Of a stretch of 64,000 nt of DNA, positions 44,579-55,299 are shown piece after piece. The notes beneath the pieces were generated by a model. It made no database searches and was not told the DNA's origin. It worked only from the letters and a program-made list of their open reading frames with translations. Within the stretch, counting starts at the first letter, position 1. Each line of letters opens with the position of its first letter. The translations under genes and the position numbers were made by a program. This stretch comes from an uncultured beta proteobacterium (lineage in GTDB: Bacteria; Pseudomonadota; Gammaproteobacteria; Burkholderiales; Burkholderiaceae): contig CAIZRK010000034.1 in the NCBI GenBank assembly GCA_903935355.1, forward strand, positions 1 through 64,000, in the 5' to 3' direction.

Positions 44579-45523
44579 CTACCATTGAGATTGGATAGTA
44601 AACCCATTGTGCTCATATTGAAGATCCGCTCGCGCACCGACTGGTAAAGTGAGCTTTTCAGTTTGATGGCCAAAAGGTAGGTTAGTGATTATGGGAATAG
44701 TATTGGGAAGCCGTTTGCGGATAGCCGCAATCGCACTATCTAAGTTATAACTACGGTCATTTTCGTACAGGCGATAGGCTGAAAAACCCCCTAATAAAAT
44801 GGCACTTTGATTGGATAAAATACCAGCATCGAGTAATTGCATTAGCATGCGTTCAATTCTGTAAGGATGCTCGTTTACATCCTCTAAAAATAAAATACCG
44901 TTCTTAGTTTGCTCCAAACTTGGGAAATACGGTGTGCCAACAAGCCCCGCTAATATAGTTAAGTTACCGCCCCACAATATTCCCGAAGTGCTGCCTTTGG
45001 ATATCTGACCTAAGTAAGATTGAGGTGCAGTAACCCTGCAATCTATAGCCCGTTTATCGACTGCAGTTTGAAAATGCTCCCACATAAAGGAATTTGGGGG
45101 GATTGCCTCACCACGATCATCCTGACTAGCAAAATCGAAATTGAGCATCGGACCAGCCAAAGTAATGGCACCGGTCTTTGCTAATAAGGCCAACTGAAAT
45201 ACCGTAAAGTCACTGTGTCCGCAGATTTGCAACCCATTTTTAATATTTGTAGCGATTCCTAGCCAATCAATATCACCAAGCAAACGATGCAGACCATAAC
45301 CACCGCGCATGACCATCACAAGCTTCTCAGGATTTAATGTAGCCAGCTGATTAAGCTCAGATAATCGCTGCGCATCGGAACCCGCAAAACGTTGTTCTAT
45401 GCGATCAACACACTTAGAATTGAGAACATCTAGACCCAGCGCTTCTAGGGATTTAATGCCAATTAATGGGCTACTAGCATCCAAACTAGCCCCTGAAGGC
45501 GCAATTAAGTGAATCTGCTTCAA
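44579..45523 (-). CDS. ldcA: LD-carboxypeptidase (S66 family)
   Basis: 314 residues. The nucleophile Ser lies in ICGHSDFTVFQ after the RGGYGLHRLL segment; the later Glu is in LFLEDVNEHPYRIERML and the His in FGHQTEKLTLPVGA. It trims the terminal D-Ala from tetrapeptide muropeptides in peptidoglycan recycling, in the cytoplasm. Its ATG overlaps the tadA stop by four bases. No other recycling gene is next to it. Confidence 0.9.
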   Translation of the reverse strand: MKQIHLIAPSGASLDASSPLIGIKSLEALGLDVLNSKCVDRIEQRFAGSDAQRLSELNQLATLNPEKLVMVMRGGYGLHRLLGDIDWLGIATNIKNGLQICGHSDFTVFQLALLAKTGAITLAGPMLNFDFASQDDRGEAIPPNSFMWEHFQTAVDKRAIDCRVTAPQSYLGQISKGSTSGILWGGNLTILAGLVGTPYFPSLEQTKNGILFLEDVNEHPYRIERMLMQLLDAGILSNQSAILLGGFSAYRLYENDRSYNLDSAIAAIRKRLPNTIPIITNLPFGHQTEKLTLPVGARADLQYEHNGFTIQSQW

Positions 45524-45975
45524 CGCCGCTCCTTAAAAAATTCTCGTAGTAATTGACCGCATTCGTCACCCATAATGCCACCTTGGACTTGAGTATGATG
45601 ATTGATATGCTTTGATGAGAATATATCAAGTACGCTACCAGCTGCGCCAGTTTTTGGATCATTAGCGCCATAGACCAACCTGTCTACCCGAGCATGTAGC
45701 ATTGCCCCTGCACACATCGTACAAGGCTCTAAGGTGACATACAGGGTGGTGCCTGGTAACCGGTAGTTAGACTCTGCAGTTGCTGCAACCCTTAATGCCA
45801 ACATTTCAGCATGGGCACTAGGATCATGATTGCCAATGGGCTGATTAAATGCCTCAGCAATCACTACACCATTCCGTACTAATACCGCCCCCACAGGAAC
45901 CTCTCCAGCCAAAGCGGCCAACCTAGCTTGCTCTATGGCTAGCTGCATAAATTGATGATCAAGTTCAGATTGCAT
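45520..45975 (-). CDS. tadA: tRNA-specific adenosine deaminase
   Basis: 151 residues. Zinc is bound by His55, Cys85 and Cys88, and Glu57 is the proton shuttle: motifs HAEMLALR and PCTMCAGAML. It makes inosine at position 34 of tRNA-Arg(ACG). It is the middle of a minus-strand row after queE and queD; the preceding gene queD ends seven bases away. Confidence 0.93.
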   Translation of the reverse strand: MQSELDHQFMQLAIEQARLAALAGEVPVGAVLVRNGVVIAEAFNQPIGNHDPSAHAEMLALRVAATAESNYRLPGTTLYVTLEPCTMCAGAMLHARVDRLVYGANDPKTGAAGSVLDIFSSKHINHHTQVQGGIMGDECGQLLREFFKERR

Positions 45976-45981
45976 GATTAA

Positions 45982-46446
45982 CTAGGGATGGAAAATATCA
46001 GCCCAGCAATTCGGAGTTTCATAAAGACGTAGTGAGCTCAATTGCAAATGTCCGCCAAAGGCTTCAGCAAATACAGGCTCTAATAGAGCAAAAGCTGTGC
46101 TCGCCAGATTTTCTACAGTAGGAACATGTTCCATTACTACCGTCTTATGATTGGGTAAGCTATTTAAAAAATCTACCAGACCAACATCTTCTTTGGCAAC
46201 CAGAAAAGCATGGTCCCAAGGCTCTACTACGTATTGATTGGTTAAGCGTTTAATATCTCCAAAATCGAGCACCATACCGTCATCGGCTTTACCAGGATGA
46301 TCTGCCACTTCTCCAGTCAAAGTGACCTCGATGGCATAACGATGTCCATGAAGATGCCTACATTGCCCATCATGATTCGGAATGCGATGGCCAGAATCAA
46401 ATTCAAGGCGACGGGTAATAGAGATAGATGCTGGTTTATTGGTCAT
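45982..46446 (-). CDS. queD: 6-carboxy-5,6,7,8-tetrahydropterin synthase
   Basis: 154 residues. Zinc ligands are the His of FDSGHRIPNHDGQ and the two in CRHLHGHRY; the Cys of that motif is catalytic, together with the Asp/His pair of EPWDHAFLV. The enzyme converts dihydroneopterin triphosphate toward 6-carboxytetrahydropterin in queuosine biosynthesis. It follows queE on the same strand. Confidence 0.92.
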   Translation of the reverse strand: MTNKPASISITRRLEFDSGHRIPNHDGQCRHLHGHRYAIEVTLTGEVADHPGKADDGMVLDFGDIKRLTNQYVVEPWDHAFLVAKEDVGLVDFLNSLPNHKTVVMEHVPTVENLASTAFALLEPVFAEAFGGHLQLSSLRLYETPNCWADIFHP

Positions 46447-46483
46447 AATGAGTTTTCTTAATCTTTAGCAATAGCTTACAGGT

Positions 46484-47137
46484 TTACCGTATGCCAATGA
46501 GTTTATGGGCCTGCAAACTCAATCGCCATAATGGGCGCTTTTGACATAAACGTACTGCTAGATTGATATTTTCCTGTAGCTTTGGACCATCCATGGCTTG
46601 TAAAAACCGATTGCGATAGTCCATTCCTTCAAAGCGAGTCATCAGGTTTTCTAACGCATGAAGTCCAACTTGAGGAATGACTAACTTAATTTCATCGGCT
46701 TGCAACACTATAAGCTCTGAGCCCGCTTTTGGGCTTACACAAACCCAATCAATATTTTTTGGCACTTTGATAGTGCCATTTGTTTCTATTGCAACAGTGA
46801 AGGCTTTAGCATGCAAGGCATCTATTAAGGCAGCATCTAGTTGCAACAATGGCTCACCGCCTGTAAAAACAACATAACGTTGTTGCGGGGGTGCCAAAGT
46901 ACTTCTCCATGCCTCTTCAATCTTGTCAGCTAGTTGTTGGGCAAGCTCAAATTTTCCGCCCCCCGAGCCATCACTTCCAACAAAATCGGTGTCACAAAAC
47001 TGGCATGTGGCGGTCGCACGATCTTCTTCGCGACCGCTCCAGAGGTTGCAGCCTGCAAAACGACAAAATACAGCAGCGCGGCCTGCATGGGCGCCTTCAC
47101 CCTGCAGGGTTGGAAAGAGTTCTTTTACGGTATACAT
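46484..47137 (-). CDS. queE: 7-carboxy-7-deazaguanine synthase (radical SAM)
   Basis: 217 residues. The [4Fe-4S] cluster motif is CX14CX2C (cysteines in FAGCNLWSG and TCQFCDTDF), the atypical spacing known for Burkholderia-type QueE. FTGGEPLLQLDAALID and VAIETNGTIKVP follow, as in the family. It rearranges carboxytetrahydropterin to 7-carboxy-7-deazaguanine. Together with queD it supplies two of the three steps from GTP-derived pterin to the deazaguanine; queC and folE are elsewhere. Confidence 0.93.
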   Translation of the reverse strand: MYTVKELFPTLQGEGAHAGRAAVFCRFAGCNLWSGREEDRATATCQFCDTDFVGSDGSGGGKFELAQQLADKIEEAWRSTLAPPQQRYVVFTGGEPLLQLDAALIDALHAKAFTVAIETNGTIKVPKNIDWVCVSPKAGSELIVLQADEIKLVIPQVGLHALENLMTRFEGMDYRNRFLQAMDGPKLQENINLAVRLCQKRPLWRLSLQAHKLIGIR

Positions 47138-47165
47138 AGCTAGGCACTGATTTTAAGCGCTTTAC

Positions 47166-47903
47166 TTACTTCCAGGACACAAGCTCCCACTCGAGATAGT
47201 CTTCCCATAAGGCCTCATTCCAAAACATTCCACCTAATAAGTAACGGCCATATCCTCGGCGTATGGCCCAACGACCGATATCTGGAGCTAGCCACAGATC
47301 CTCCTGACGATAATTAGCAAGCCTAAAAACATCATTACTCTCAAAATAAGGGGCTTCATTTTGATATTTAAGGGTGGTAAATTGTCCAGCCGGAACAGAA
47401 ATCCGCTCCCATTGCAAGGCGCTAATATCCAAGCCCCAGTAATAACTACCATCTGGATAAGCTACTACTTGGTAGCGGGTACGATAAAAATCAGACCAAC
47501 CCGGCACTAATTGTTCGGGCCATAAAGGCATTGGCTTTAGAAACTTTTGAGGTGGGTTCCAATGGGGGTCTTGAAGGATGTAACCCCAGGGTTCCTGAAT
47601 TTCATCGGGCAGTGGTCCAGCCTTTACCCCCTTACGCTCAATCCTTACCTGAGGACCTACGGCAATAACCGTTTCTGTTATGACATCAACGATCTCTTGA
47701 TTAAAAACATTACGGACCTGATATACCCATTGCTGCCCTACCTGTGGTGATCGCACTTTGGGAGTGATGGTTGGGGCTGGCAATGCAATTCCAACTGGAT
47801 AAGGTTGTGAAGCAATACAGCCGGATAGGACGGCTGCCATAAGTGGCAATAAAAACAAAAATACTCTACGTATACGGCTTATTTGTAAGAAGTCAGTTGC
47901 CAT
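47166..47903 (-). CDS. Exported lipoprotein, tandem paralogue B
   Basis: 245 residues with a lipoprotein leader (LLPLMAAVLSGC). The mature region shares a long, evenly spread pattern with the neighbour at 47879-48577: VGQQWVYQVRNVF, DVITETV, LPDEIQEPWG, PLWPEQL, WERISVPAGQFTTLKYQ, APDIGRW and a final WELVSWK. The spacing of these blocks is nearly the same in both, so they arose by duplication. The first 25 bases overlap the end of the upstream copy. No catalytic motif or known domain is recognised; a beta-rich periplasmic protein is likely. Confidence 0.8.
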   Translation of the reverse strand: MATDFLQISRIRRVFLFLLPLMAAVLSGCIASQPYPVGIALPAPTITPKVRSPQVGQQWVYQVRNVFNQEIVDVITETVIAVGPQVRIERKGVKAGPLPDEIQEPWGYILQDPHWNPPQKFLKPMPLWPEQLVPGWSDFYRTRYQVVAYPDGSYYWGLDISALQWERISVPAGQFTTLKYQNEAPYFESNDVFRLANYRQEDLWLAPDIGRWAIRRGYGRYLLGGMFWNEALWEDYLEWELVSWK

Positions 47904-48577
47904 TGATAGCTACCCTCTAGAATTACAGGCCCTAATTGACCTTGAATTTGATAGGAACCTGAGGCTTCTCGGGCAACCCAGCGTCCTATCTGAGGGGCAA
48001 ACCAGACCGTTTCCTTGCGAATACAATCCACTTTATTGGGGTCATCACTTTCATAGTTAATCAGCACCTGAAAGCGTAGCGCAATGAACTCACCGGCAGG
48101 AACCGTAATTTTTTCCCAACCTTGTACACTCATATATTCCTGCCAATTAAGCTTGGAATCGGAATAACCAGCAATGCTATATTTTGTATTAAATTGCTTA
48201 GCCCATGAACTAGATAACTGCTCAGGCCACAACGGGAGTGATGGATTAAAGTTCAGCAATCTTGGCCATTGAGTATCTGTACTAACCATACCCCAGGTAG
48301 TCTGAATTTCATTTGGGAGTCTATAGCCATCTGCGGTACTGCGCTCGATCGCAATAGTTGATCCAATACTGGCCACCCGCTCAGTAATGACATCTAAAGC
48401 TTTACCATCAAAGACATTCTTTTTCACATAAGTCCACTCTTGGCCCACTAGGGGTGCCCGTACTACAGGTATGGGTCTAGGCTGGGTTACAGGTATGCCA
48501 TGCTGATATGAAAGACCTCCACAAGCGACTGGAGATAAAACTGCTGAAGCAATAAATGTACGTCTAGATAAATTCAT
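47879..48577 (-). CDS. Exported lipoprotein, tandem paralogue A
   Basis: 232 residues. The leader begins NLSRRTFIASAVLSPVAC, which looks like a twin-arginine motif followed by a lipoprotein cysteine, unlike the plain Sec leader of its paralogue. The mature part repeats the pattern of that protein: VGQEWTYVKKNVF, DVITERV, LPNEIQTTWG, PLWPEQL, WEKITVPAGEFIALRFQ, APQIGRW and WQLTSYK. About 234 bases of promoter-side sequence lie upstream, so this is the first gene of the pair. No known family recognised. Confidence 0.8.
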   Translation of the reverse strand: MNLSRRTFIASAVLSPVACGGLSYQHGIPVTQPRPIPVVRAPLVGQEWTYVKKNVFDGKALDVITERVASIGSTIAIERSTADGYRLPNEIQTTWGMVSTDTQWPRLLNFNPSLPLWPEQLSSSWAKQFNTKYSIAGYSDSKLNWQEYMSVQGWEKITVPAGEFIALRFQVLINYESDDPNKVDCIRKETVWFAPQIGRWVAREASGSYQIQGQLGPVILEGSYQWQLTSYK

Positions 48578-48811
48578 ATGAGTACCTAGTTAGATTTGAT
48601 AGTCAATATTATGTTTCAAGCATACATTTTTTTGCTCTTTTTGGAATTTTTTACTATTTGGCAATGAGTAGAATGGCCCTTTCCTCAAAGCCGATGAATA
48701 ATTCTTATAAATAGCAAGAAAGCTTGCCATGATAAGCCCATGGTATCAAGATAAAGGCCTCATATAGTGAAAATAGCCTAATATTAAAAGAATGACTAAA
48801 ACTTATCAAAG

Positions 48812-49954
48812 ATGCGAATAGCAGTTCTTTCCAGAAATTTTTCACCGGCTTGTGGGGGGGCGGAAAGGTATTCTGTCGCCCTAGCTAAAGAACTGTCTAA
48901 ACATCATGAAATCCATGTTTATTGCCAAGAAACCAATTTTCCAGTATCTGGCATCACCTACCATCATGTCTTGCGAATACATAAACGTCCTCGTTGGCTA
49001 AATCAGTGGTTATTTTCTTCACTAACATGGTTATTGACCAGAAATCAGTTTGATATCGTTCACAGCCATGAGCATGTATGGCACGGAAATGTCCACACTT
49101 TACATGTTCGTTGTGTTTGGGCGAGTATTTTTGAAGATCGACATCGTTGGAAACTCGCATTGCGCTGGTTACAAGTATTTACTAGCCTTAGACACATCAC
49201 TTATCTTTGGCTTGAAAGCGCGCGAATTCGTGATAAAGCAAATCATGGACTAGTGTTCGTTTCAGATAAATTACGCGATGAATTCACGATCCATTATTCA
49301 GACATAGCTAGTCGTAGTATTGTTGTTACGCCTGGCGTGTATCTTCCAGATTCATTGAAACCCCGCGATGAGTCTCGTCACAAACTCAATTGGGCCGATA
49401 ATCAAATTTACTTGCTATTTGTAGCCAATGATTATGAAAGAAAAGGTTTAAGCGTACTGTTAAAGGCTCTCAAAAAATTGAAGTCCTCTATCATGCTTGC
49501 AGTAGTCGGTCAATCTAAACAGCTTACTAAATTTGAGATGCAGGTTAAGCAATTGGGCCTTACTGATCGCGTTCAATTTTATGGTCAACAGGAGGATCTT
49601 TCGACCTTTTATCGCGCAGCAGACCTCTTAGTGCACCCCACCTTAGAAGATAGCTTTGGCATGGTAATTCTTGAGGCAATGGCACAAGAACTTCCTGTGC
49701 TTGTGAGTGCTTTTCCTTACTGCGGATTAGCATATCAATTTAGTGAAGGAGTTCATGCAAAGTTGATTGCAGATCCACTCAATGCAGAGCAATTAGCTGA
49801 CCTTATCCAAAACTTGCTAAATGATCCGCCTTTACAAAAGATACTTATCACCAATGGATTGGAAATTGCTCGGTCTGCTACCTGGGAGGATGTGGCTTTA
49901 AAATACGAAAATTATTTCCTGCGCATCGCCAAGGCCAAGGAGGCTAAAAAGTGA
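48812..49954 (+). CDS. Glycosyltransferase family 4
   Basis: 380 residues, GT-B fold. The N-terminal PACGGAERYSVALAKEL loop binds the acceptor side, LLFVANDYERKGLSVLLKAL begins the nucleotide-sugar domain, and HPTLEDSFGMVILEAMAQ contains the EX7E motif. The closest well-known relatives by eye are LPS core glucosyltransferases of the WaaG type. It is likely to act on the cytoplasmic face in envelope sugar assembly. Downstream is a polysaccharide deacetylase. Confidence 0.88.
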   Translation: MRIAVLSRNFSPACGGAERYSVALAKELSKHHEIHVYCQETNFPVSGITYHHVLRIHKRPRWLNQWLFSSLTWLLTRNQFDIVHSHEHVWHGNVHTLHVRCVWASIFEDRHRWKLALRWLQVFTSLRHITYLWLESARIRDKANHGLVFVSDKLRDEFTIHYSDIASRSIVVTPGVYLPDSLKPRDESRHKLNWADNQIYLLFVANDYERKGLSVLLKALKKLKSSIMLAVVGQSKQLTKFEMQVKQLGLTDRVQFYGQQEDLSTFYRAADLLVHPTLEDSFGMVILEAMAQELPVLVSAFPYCGLAYQFSEGVHAKLIADPLNAEQLADLIQNLLNDPPLQKILITNGLEIARSATWEDVALKYENYFLRIAKAKEAKK

Positions 49955-50041
49955 TACCACTAAATTCTTCTTTACCAAAACTACAAATTGAACTGGAATA
50001 CCCCCATGTTAAGAGCAACGCTCAGTTAACTTGCTTAATAT

Positions 50042-50779
50042 GTGATTGAAAAGTTAGTGATTAAACCAATACCAATTCTGGTTTATCACCAAATTGATAA
50101 ACCACCCTCTAGGGGGACCCCTTTACGTGGACTAGTGGTCACACCCCAGAGCTTTTCATGGCAGATGTCAATGTTAAAAACATTGGGATATAGCGGCCTT
50201 TCCATGCGAGATCTAGAACCCTATCTCACAGGAGAAAAGCACGGTCGAGTGGCAGGCATTACTTTTGATGATGGCTACCAAAATAACTTCGATCTAGCAT
50301 TACCCATCTTAAAACGTCATGGACATACTGCCACCTGCTACGCTGTAAGTGAACAAGTGGGTAGAACCAATCATTGGGATGATGGCTTAGTTGCTACAAA
50401 GCCCCTAATGAATCGAGAACAGCTATTAATCTGGTTAGATGAAGGCATGGATGTTGGATCCCATACTTGCACGCATGCCGACTTAACTAAGCTGGAAGAC
50501 AAAGAAGCGCTAAAAGAAATTAAGCTCTCTAAGCTGTCCTTAGAGGATTCTTTAGGAACTCAAATTCGGCATTTCTGCTACCCCTATGGTCGCATGCATC
50601 CGATTCATGCGCAGATGGCGCGGGATTGCGGTTACATTACTGCCACTATGATGCAACGTGGAAGAGTGCAGTCAGATCATGATCAGTGGCAACTCCCCCG
50701 TGTCTTGATAGCACGCGCAACTAATCCATTACATTTCTTTATGAAGCTAATGACCCGCTATGAAGATCGCAGGGGTTGA
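50042..50779 (+). CDS. Polysaccharide deacetylase (NodB/CE4 family)
   Basis: 245 residues starting at GTG. The CE4 motifs are GITFDDGYQNNFD (catalytic Asp and metal Asp), SHTCTHADLTKL (two metal His) and RHFCYPYGRM, all intact. It removes N-acetyl groups from a cell-surface sugar. No signal peptide is evident, so it may act in the cytoplasm or on a lipid-linked intermediate; it follows the GT4 gene by 87 bases. Confidence 0.85.
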   Translation: MIEKLVIKPIPILVYHQIDKPPSRGTPLRGLVVTPQSFSWQMSMLKTLGYSGLSMRDLEPYLTGEKHGRVAGITFDDGYQNNFDLALPILKRHGHTATCYAVSEQVGRTNHWDDGLVATKPLMNREQLLIWLDEGMDVGSHTCTHADLTKLEDKEALKEIKLSKLSLEDSLGTQIRHFCYPYGRMHPIHAQMARDCGYITATMMQRGRVQSDHDQWQLPRVLIARATNPLHFFMKLMTRYEDRRG

Positions 50780-50790
50780 TCGAATTTAAT

Positions 50791-52398
50791 CTACTCCCAC
50801 TCAATAGTTGCCGGGGGTTTTCCGCTGATGTCGTACACCACACGATTGATGCCACGCACTTCATTGATGATGCGATTGGAAACTTTTCCCAGTAGGTCAT
50901 GAGGCAAATGCGCCCAATGCGCTGTCATAAAATCCTGGGTCTGCACTGCTCGTAGTGCAACAACATATTCATAGGTTCTGCCATCACCCATCACGCCAAC
51001 AGACTTGACTGGTAAGAACACAGCAAACGCTTGACTAGTTAAGTCGTACCAAGATTTCTGGGTTGCCTCGTCAATGGTGTTGCGTAGTTCTTCAATGAAG
51101 ATCGCGTCGGCACGTTGTAGCAAGCTAGCAAATTCTGCTTTCACCTCACCTAAGATGCGAACTCCAAGACCTGGACCCGGGAATGGATGGCGATAGACCA
51201 TCTCTCGTGGCAAGCCTAAAGCAACGCCTAACTCACGCACTTCATCTTTAAATAATTCTCGTAAAGGTTCAAGCAATTTGAGATGCATATCCTCTGGTAG
51301 GCCGCCTACATTATGGTGACTCTTGATGGTATGCGCGCCTTTCTTATCCTTACCAGCAGATTCAATTACATCAGGATAAATGGTGCCTTGCGCTAACCAC
51401 TTTGCATTTTGAATCTTGCCAGACTCACTTTGAAATATCTCAACGAATTCTTTACCGATGATCTTGCGCTTTGCTTCAGGATCGGCGACGCCTGCAAGCT
51501 CAGACATAAACTTGTCTTTGGCATCCACACGAATGACTTTTACACCAAGATTGCGAGCAAACATCTCCATCACCATATCGCCTTCGTTTAAACGAAGTAA
51601 GCCATGATCTACAAAGACGCAAGTTAGCTGATCGCCAATTGCCCGATGTATTAAAGCGGCTGCAACACTAGAATCAACTCCGCCAGAAAGGCCAAGAATG
51701 ACTTCATCACTGCCCACCTGATTACGAATATTCTCAACTGCTTCAACGATGTAATCACCCATCACCCAATCAGGCCTACAAGCGCAGATCTCATGAACGA
51801 AGCGCTCAATAATGGCAGTGCCTTGAATTGTATGAGTCACTTCAGGGTGAAACTGAAAAGCATAAAAACCTCGCTCTTCATCGGCCATACCCGCAATCGG
51901 GCAAGACTCAGTAGAGGCCATCAGTTTGAACGTCGGTGGTAATGTGGTGACAGAGTCGCCATGACTCATCCAGACTTTTAAAATACCGTGACCTTCACTA
52001 GTAGAGAAGTCTTCAATTCCTTTAAGTAACTGAGTGTGGCCATGCGCCCGCACTTCAGAGTAACCAAATTCACGTGCCTTACCGAGCGACTCAGCTGAGG
52101 CTACTGCACCCCCCAATTGGGTTGCCATGGTCTGCATGCCATAGCAAATACCTAAAACAGGAACACCTAGTTCAAACACAATTTGGGGTGCACGAGGACT
52201 ACCCTCCTGCGTTACTGAGCTAGGACCACCGGAAAGAATAATGCCCTTAGCACCCTGCTCTTGAACGAATTTGCGAATGAATTCTGGATCGCAATCGTAG
52301 GGATGGATTTCAGAATAGACGCGGGCATCACGCACGCGTCTGGCAATCAGTTGGGTGACTTGTGAGCCAAAGTCGAGAATCAGTATTTTGTCGTGCAC
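50791..52398 (-). CDS. guaA: GMP synthase (glutamine-hydrolysing)
   Basis: 535 residues. The class I amidotransferase domain has [10 protein letters not shown] (nucleophile Cys) and [10 protein letters not shown]; the ATP pyrophosphatase domain has [16 protein letters not shown]; the C-terminal dimerisation domain ends with the conserved PPATIEWE. It turns XMP into GMP. The gene follows guaB on the same strand with a 49-base gap, so they are likely co-transcribed. Confidence 0.97.
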   Translation of the reverse strand: MHDKILILDFGSQVTQLIARRVRDARVYSEIHPYDCDPEFIRKFVQEQGAKGIILSGGPSSVTQEGSPRAPQIVFELGVPVLGICYGMQTMATQLGGAVASAESLGKAREFGYSEVRAHGHTQLLKGIEDFSTSEGHGILKVWMSHGDSVTTLPPTFKLMASTESCPIAGMADEERGFYAFQFHPEVTHTIQGTAIIERFVHEICACRPDWVMGDYIVEAVENIRNQVGSDEVILGLSGGVDSSVAAALIHRAIGDQLTCVFVDHGLLRLNEGDMVMEMFARNLGVKVIRVDAKDKFMSELAGVADPEAKRKIIGKEFVEIFQSESGKIQNAKWLAQGTIYPDVIESAGKDKKGAHTIKSHHNVGGLPEDMHLKLLEPLRELFKDEVRELGVALGLPREMVYRHPFPGPGLGVRILGEVKAEFASLLQRADAIFIEELRNTIDEATQKSWYDLTSQAFAVFLPVKSVGVMGDGRTYEYVVALRAVQTQDFMTAHWAHLPHDLLGKVSNRIINEVRGINRVVYDISGKPPATIEWE

Positions 52399-52447
52399 GA
52401 AAGAATTAGTCTTAAATTCAGCCTTAATTTCAGCTTTTGTTTACTTG

Positions 52448-53926
<1,479 letters not shown>

Positions 53927-53939
53927 TCACAAAAAACGA

Positions 53940-54290
53940 TTATAGCCTCCTAGCCTTTCTTTTGGCAGCAGCAGCTTGGAATTTAGCGTCTTGGTTTTGA
54001 TTGGCCCTCTTACGGCGCACTGTCTTAGGGTCTATCAACAGAGGTGAATACAGCTCCAAACGGTCTCCTGGGTAAATAGGGCTATCCCAGTCCTTACGCT
54101 TGCCAAAAACCCCAAAACAGCCCTTTCTGGCCAATACCTGATCTTCAGGACCCTGCGCAATACCTGCCTTAATCAACGCTAGGCCAACCGTAGCGATCTC
54201 ATCTGGTGATAAAACTAATTGATACGGCCTTAGTATGGGATCACCCAAGCGTGCATCACAGATGTAGATCTCTATCACCCTATTGCCCAT
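53940..54290 (-). CDS. RnfH-family (RatB/UPF0125) ubiquitin-like protein
   Basis: 116 residues, beta-grasp fold of the RnfH family; GDPILRPYQLVLSPDEIATVG and CFGVFGKRKDWDSPIYPGDR followed by LELYSPLLIDPKTVRR are typical. It forms a conserved pair with RatA and was proposed as its antitoxin, though that is not well established. The start overlaps the end of ratA by 11 bases. The basic tail (RRKRANQNQDAKFQAAAAKR) is longer than in E. coli. Confidence 0.88.
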   Translation of the reverse strand: MGNRVIEIYICDARLGDPILRPYQLVLSPDEIATVGLALIKAGIAQGPEDQVLARKGCFGVFGKRKDWDSPIYPGDRLELYSPLLIDPKTVRRKRANQNQDAKFQAAAAKRKARRL

Positions 54291-54714
54291 AGAGATCTTC
54301 TGCCCGCTTTACGAAACAATCTACGAATGTGCCGGCAATATGACTAAAAACGGGACCGATAATCTTATCCAAAATCGCGCTCTTAAACTCCCAATGAAGC
54401 TTAAATTCCACCTTGCAGGCATCTTCTTTTAGGGGAATAAAGTTCCATTGTCCTGAAAAGTGCTTAAAGGGGCCATCTACAAAGACCATATCGATGGTTT
54501 CGGGATGATGGTTAATGTTTCGAGTATGAAAGTACTGATTAATTCCCTTGAAATGGATGTTAATTTTGGCATCGAGCACCGTGTCGGTCTGCTCAAAGAT
54601 TTCTACGCCACCGCACCATGGCAAGAACTCGGGGTATTTGGCAACGTCAGTTACCAAGCCATACATGCGCTGGGCTGACTGGCCAATTAAAACTGTCTTA
54701 TAGACGTCTGCCAT
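54280..54714 (-). CDS. ratA: RatA-family SRPBCC protein
   Basis: 144 residues of the START-like ligand-binding fold. VTDVAKYPEFLPWCGGVEIF is the family signature, with the C-terminal helix DCFVKRAEDLYG. In E. coli RatA was described to block subunit joining of ribosomes; close relatives (Coq10-like) bind ubiquinone. It is divergent from smpB (26 bases), a widely conserved gene order. Either role is possible here. Confidence 0.9.
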   Translation of the reverse strand: MADVYKTVLIGQSAQRMYGLVTDVAKYPEFLPWCGGVEIFEQTDTVLDAKINIHFKGINQYFHTRNINHHPETIDMVFVDGPFKHFSGQWNFIPLKEDACKVEFKLHWEFKSAILDKIIGPVFSHIAGTFVDCFVKRAEDLYGQ

Positions 54715-54740
54715 AATTGATCTGAGGAAGCTAAATAAAC

Positions 54741-55193
54741 ATGAGTATCGTCGATAACAAAAAAGCCTTCTTCGATTATTTTATTGAAGAACGATTTGAG
54801 GCCGGCATTGTGTTGGAGGGCTGGGAAGTAAAAGCCATTCGGGCAGGTCGTGTGCACGTCAAAGAAGCGTATGTCATCATTCGCAAGGCGGAGCTATTTC
54901 TCATCGGGTGCCATATCACACCCTTACTATCGGCCTCGACTCATATTGTTCCAGACAGTACGCGCACTCGCAAGTTACTTCTAAACGCCATGGAAATCCG
55001 CAAACTGATTGGTAAAGTGGAGCAAAAGGGCTATACCTTAGTCCCCCTTAACCTACATTTCTCAAAAGGGAACGTCAAATGCGAGATTGGTCTAGCTAAA
55101 GGCAAAAAAGAGCATGACAAACGCGCTGCCACTAAAGATCGGGAATGGCAGGTGCAGAAAGGCCGAATTGCAAGAGGTGATTTAAACGCTTAG
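54741..55193 (+). CDS. smpB: SsrA-binding protein
   Basis: 150 residues of the tmRNA partner that rescues stalled ribosomes. [20 protein letters not shown] followed by [18 protein letters not shown] and a C-terminal basic tail with [16 protein letters not shown] are diagnostic. The tmRNA gene itself is not in this window. The gene precedes the Anbu operon by about 106 bases. Confidence 0.97.
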   Translation: MSIVDNKKAFFDYFIEERFEAGIVLEGWEVKAIRAGRVHVKEAYVIIRKAELFLIGCHITPLLSASTHIVPDSTRTRKLLLNAMEIRKLIGKVEQKGYTLVPLNLHFSKGNVKCEIGLAKGKKEHDKRAATKDREWQVQKGRIARGDLNA

Positions 55194-55230
55194 TTCAGCA
55201 GAATTTGGTCTCTCCATTAATGCCCCTTTA

Positions 55231-55247
55231 TGGTGCATATAGCACCA
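55231..55247. promoter_or_regulatory. Perfect dyad upstream of the Anbu operon
   Basis: TGGTGC and GCACCA are perfect inverted hexamers around ATATA, between smpB and the ATP-grasp gene and about 50 bases before the start codon. The shape fits a dimeric regulator's operator. The hexamers are those of the nitrogen regulator NtrC, but in reverse order relative to its GCACCA-spacer-TGGTGC consensus, and I see no sigma-54 promoter at the right distance. The regulator is therefore unknown. Confidence 0.5.
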
Positions 55248-55299
55248 AGCTGCTTCATATCCTTGATTGCAGTTTTTTCAAAGGCATTAGTTTGTACCT

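Noticed and set aside
43888-44673. SOUL protein starting at 44673
   Set aside because: That start overlaps the LD-carboxypeptidase gene by about 95 bases and hides the signal peptide; ATG 44550 has a good AAGGA.
46891-47150. Several overlapping plus-strand frames inside queE
   Set aside because: They are opposite-strand shadows of queE, with no ribosome binding site and no recognisable family.
55231-55247. NtrC binding site with a sigma-54 promoter
   Set aside because: The half-site order is inverted compared with the NtrC consensus and no GG-N10-GC element was found at a suitable distance; kept only as a dyad of unknown partner.
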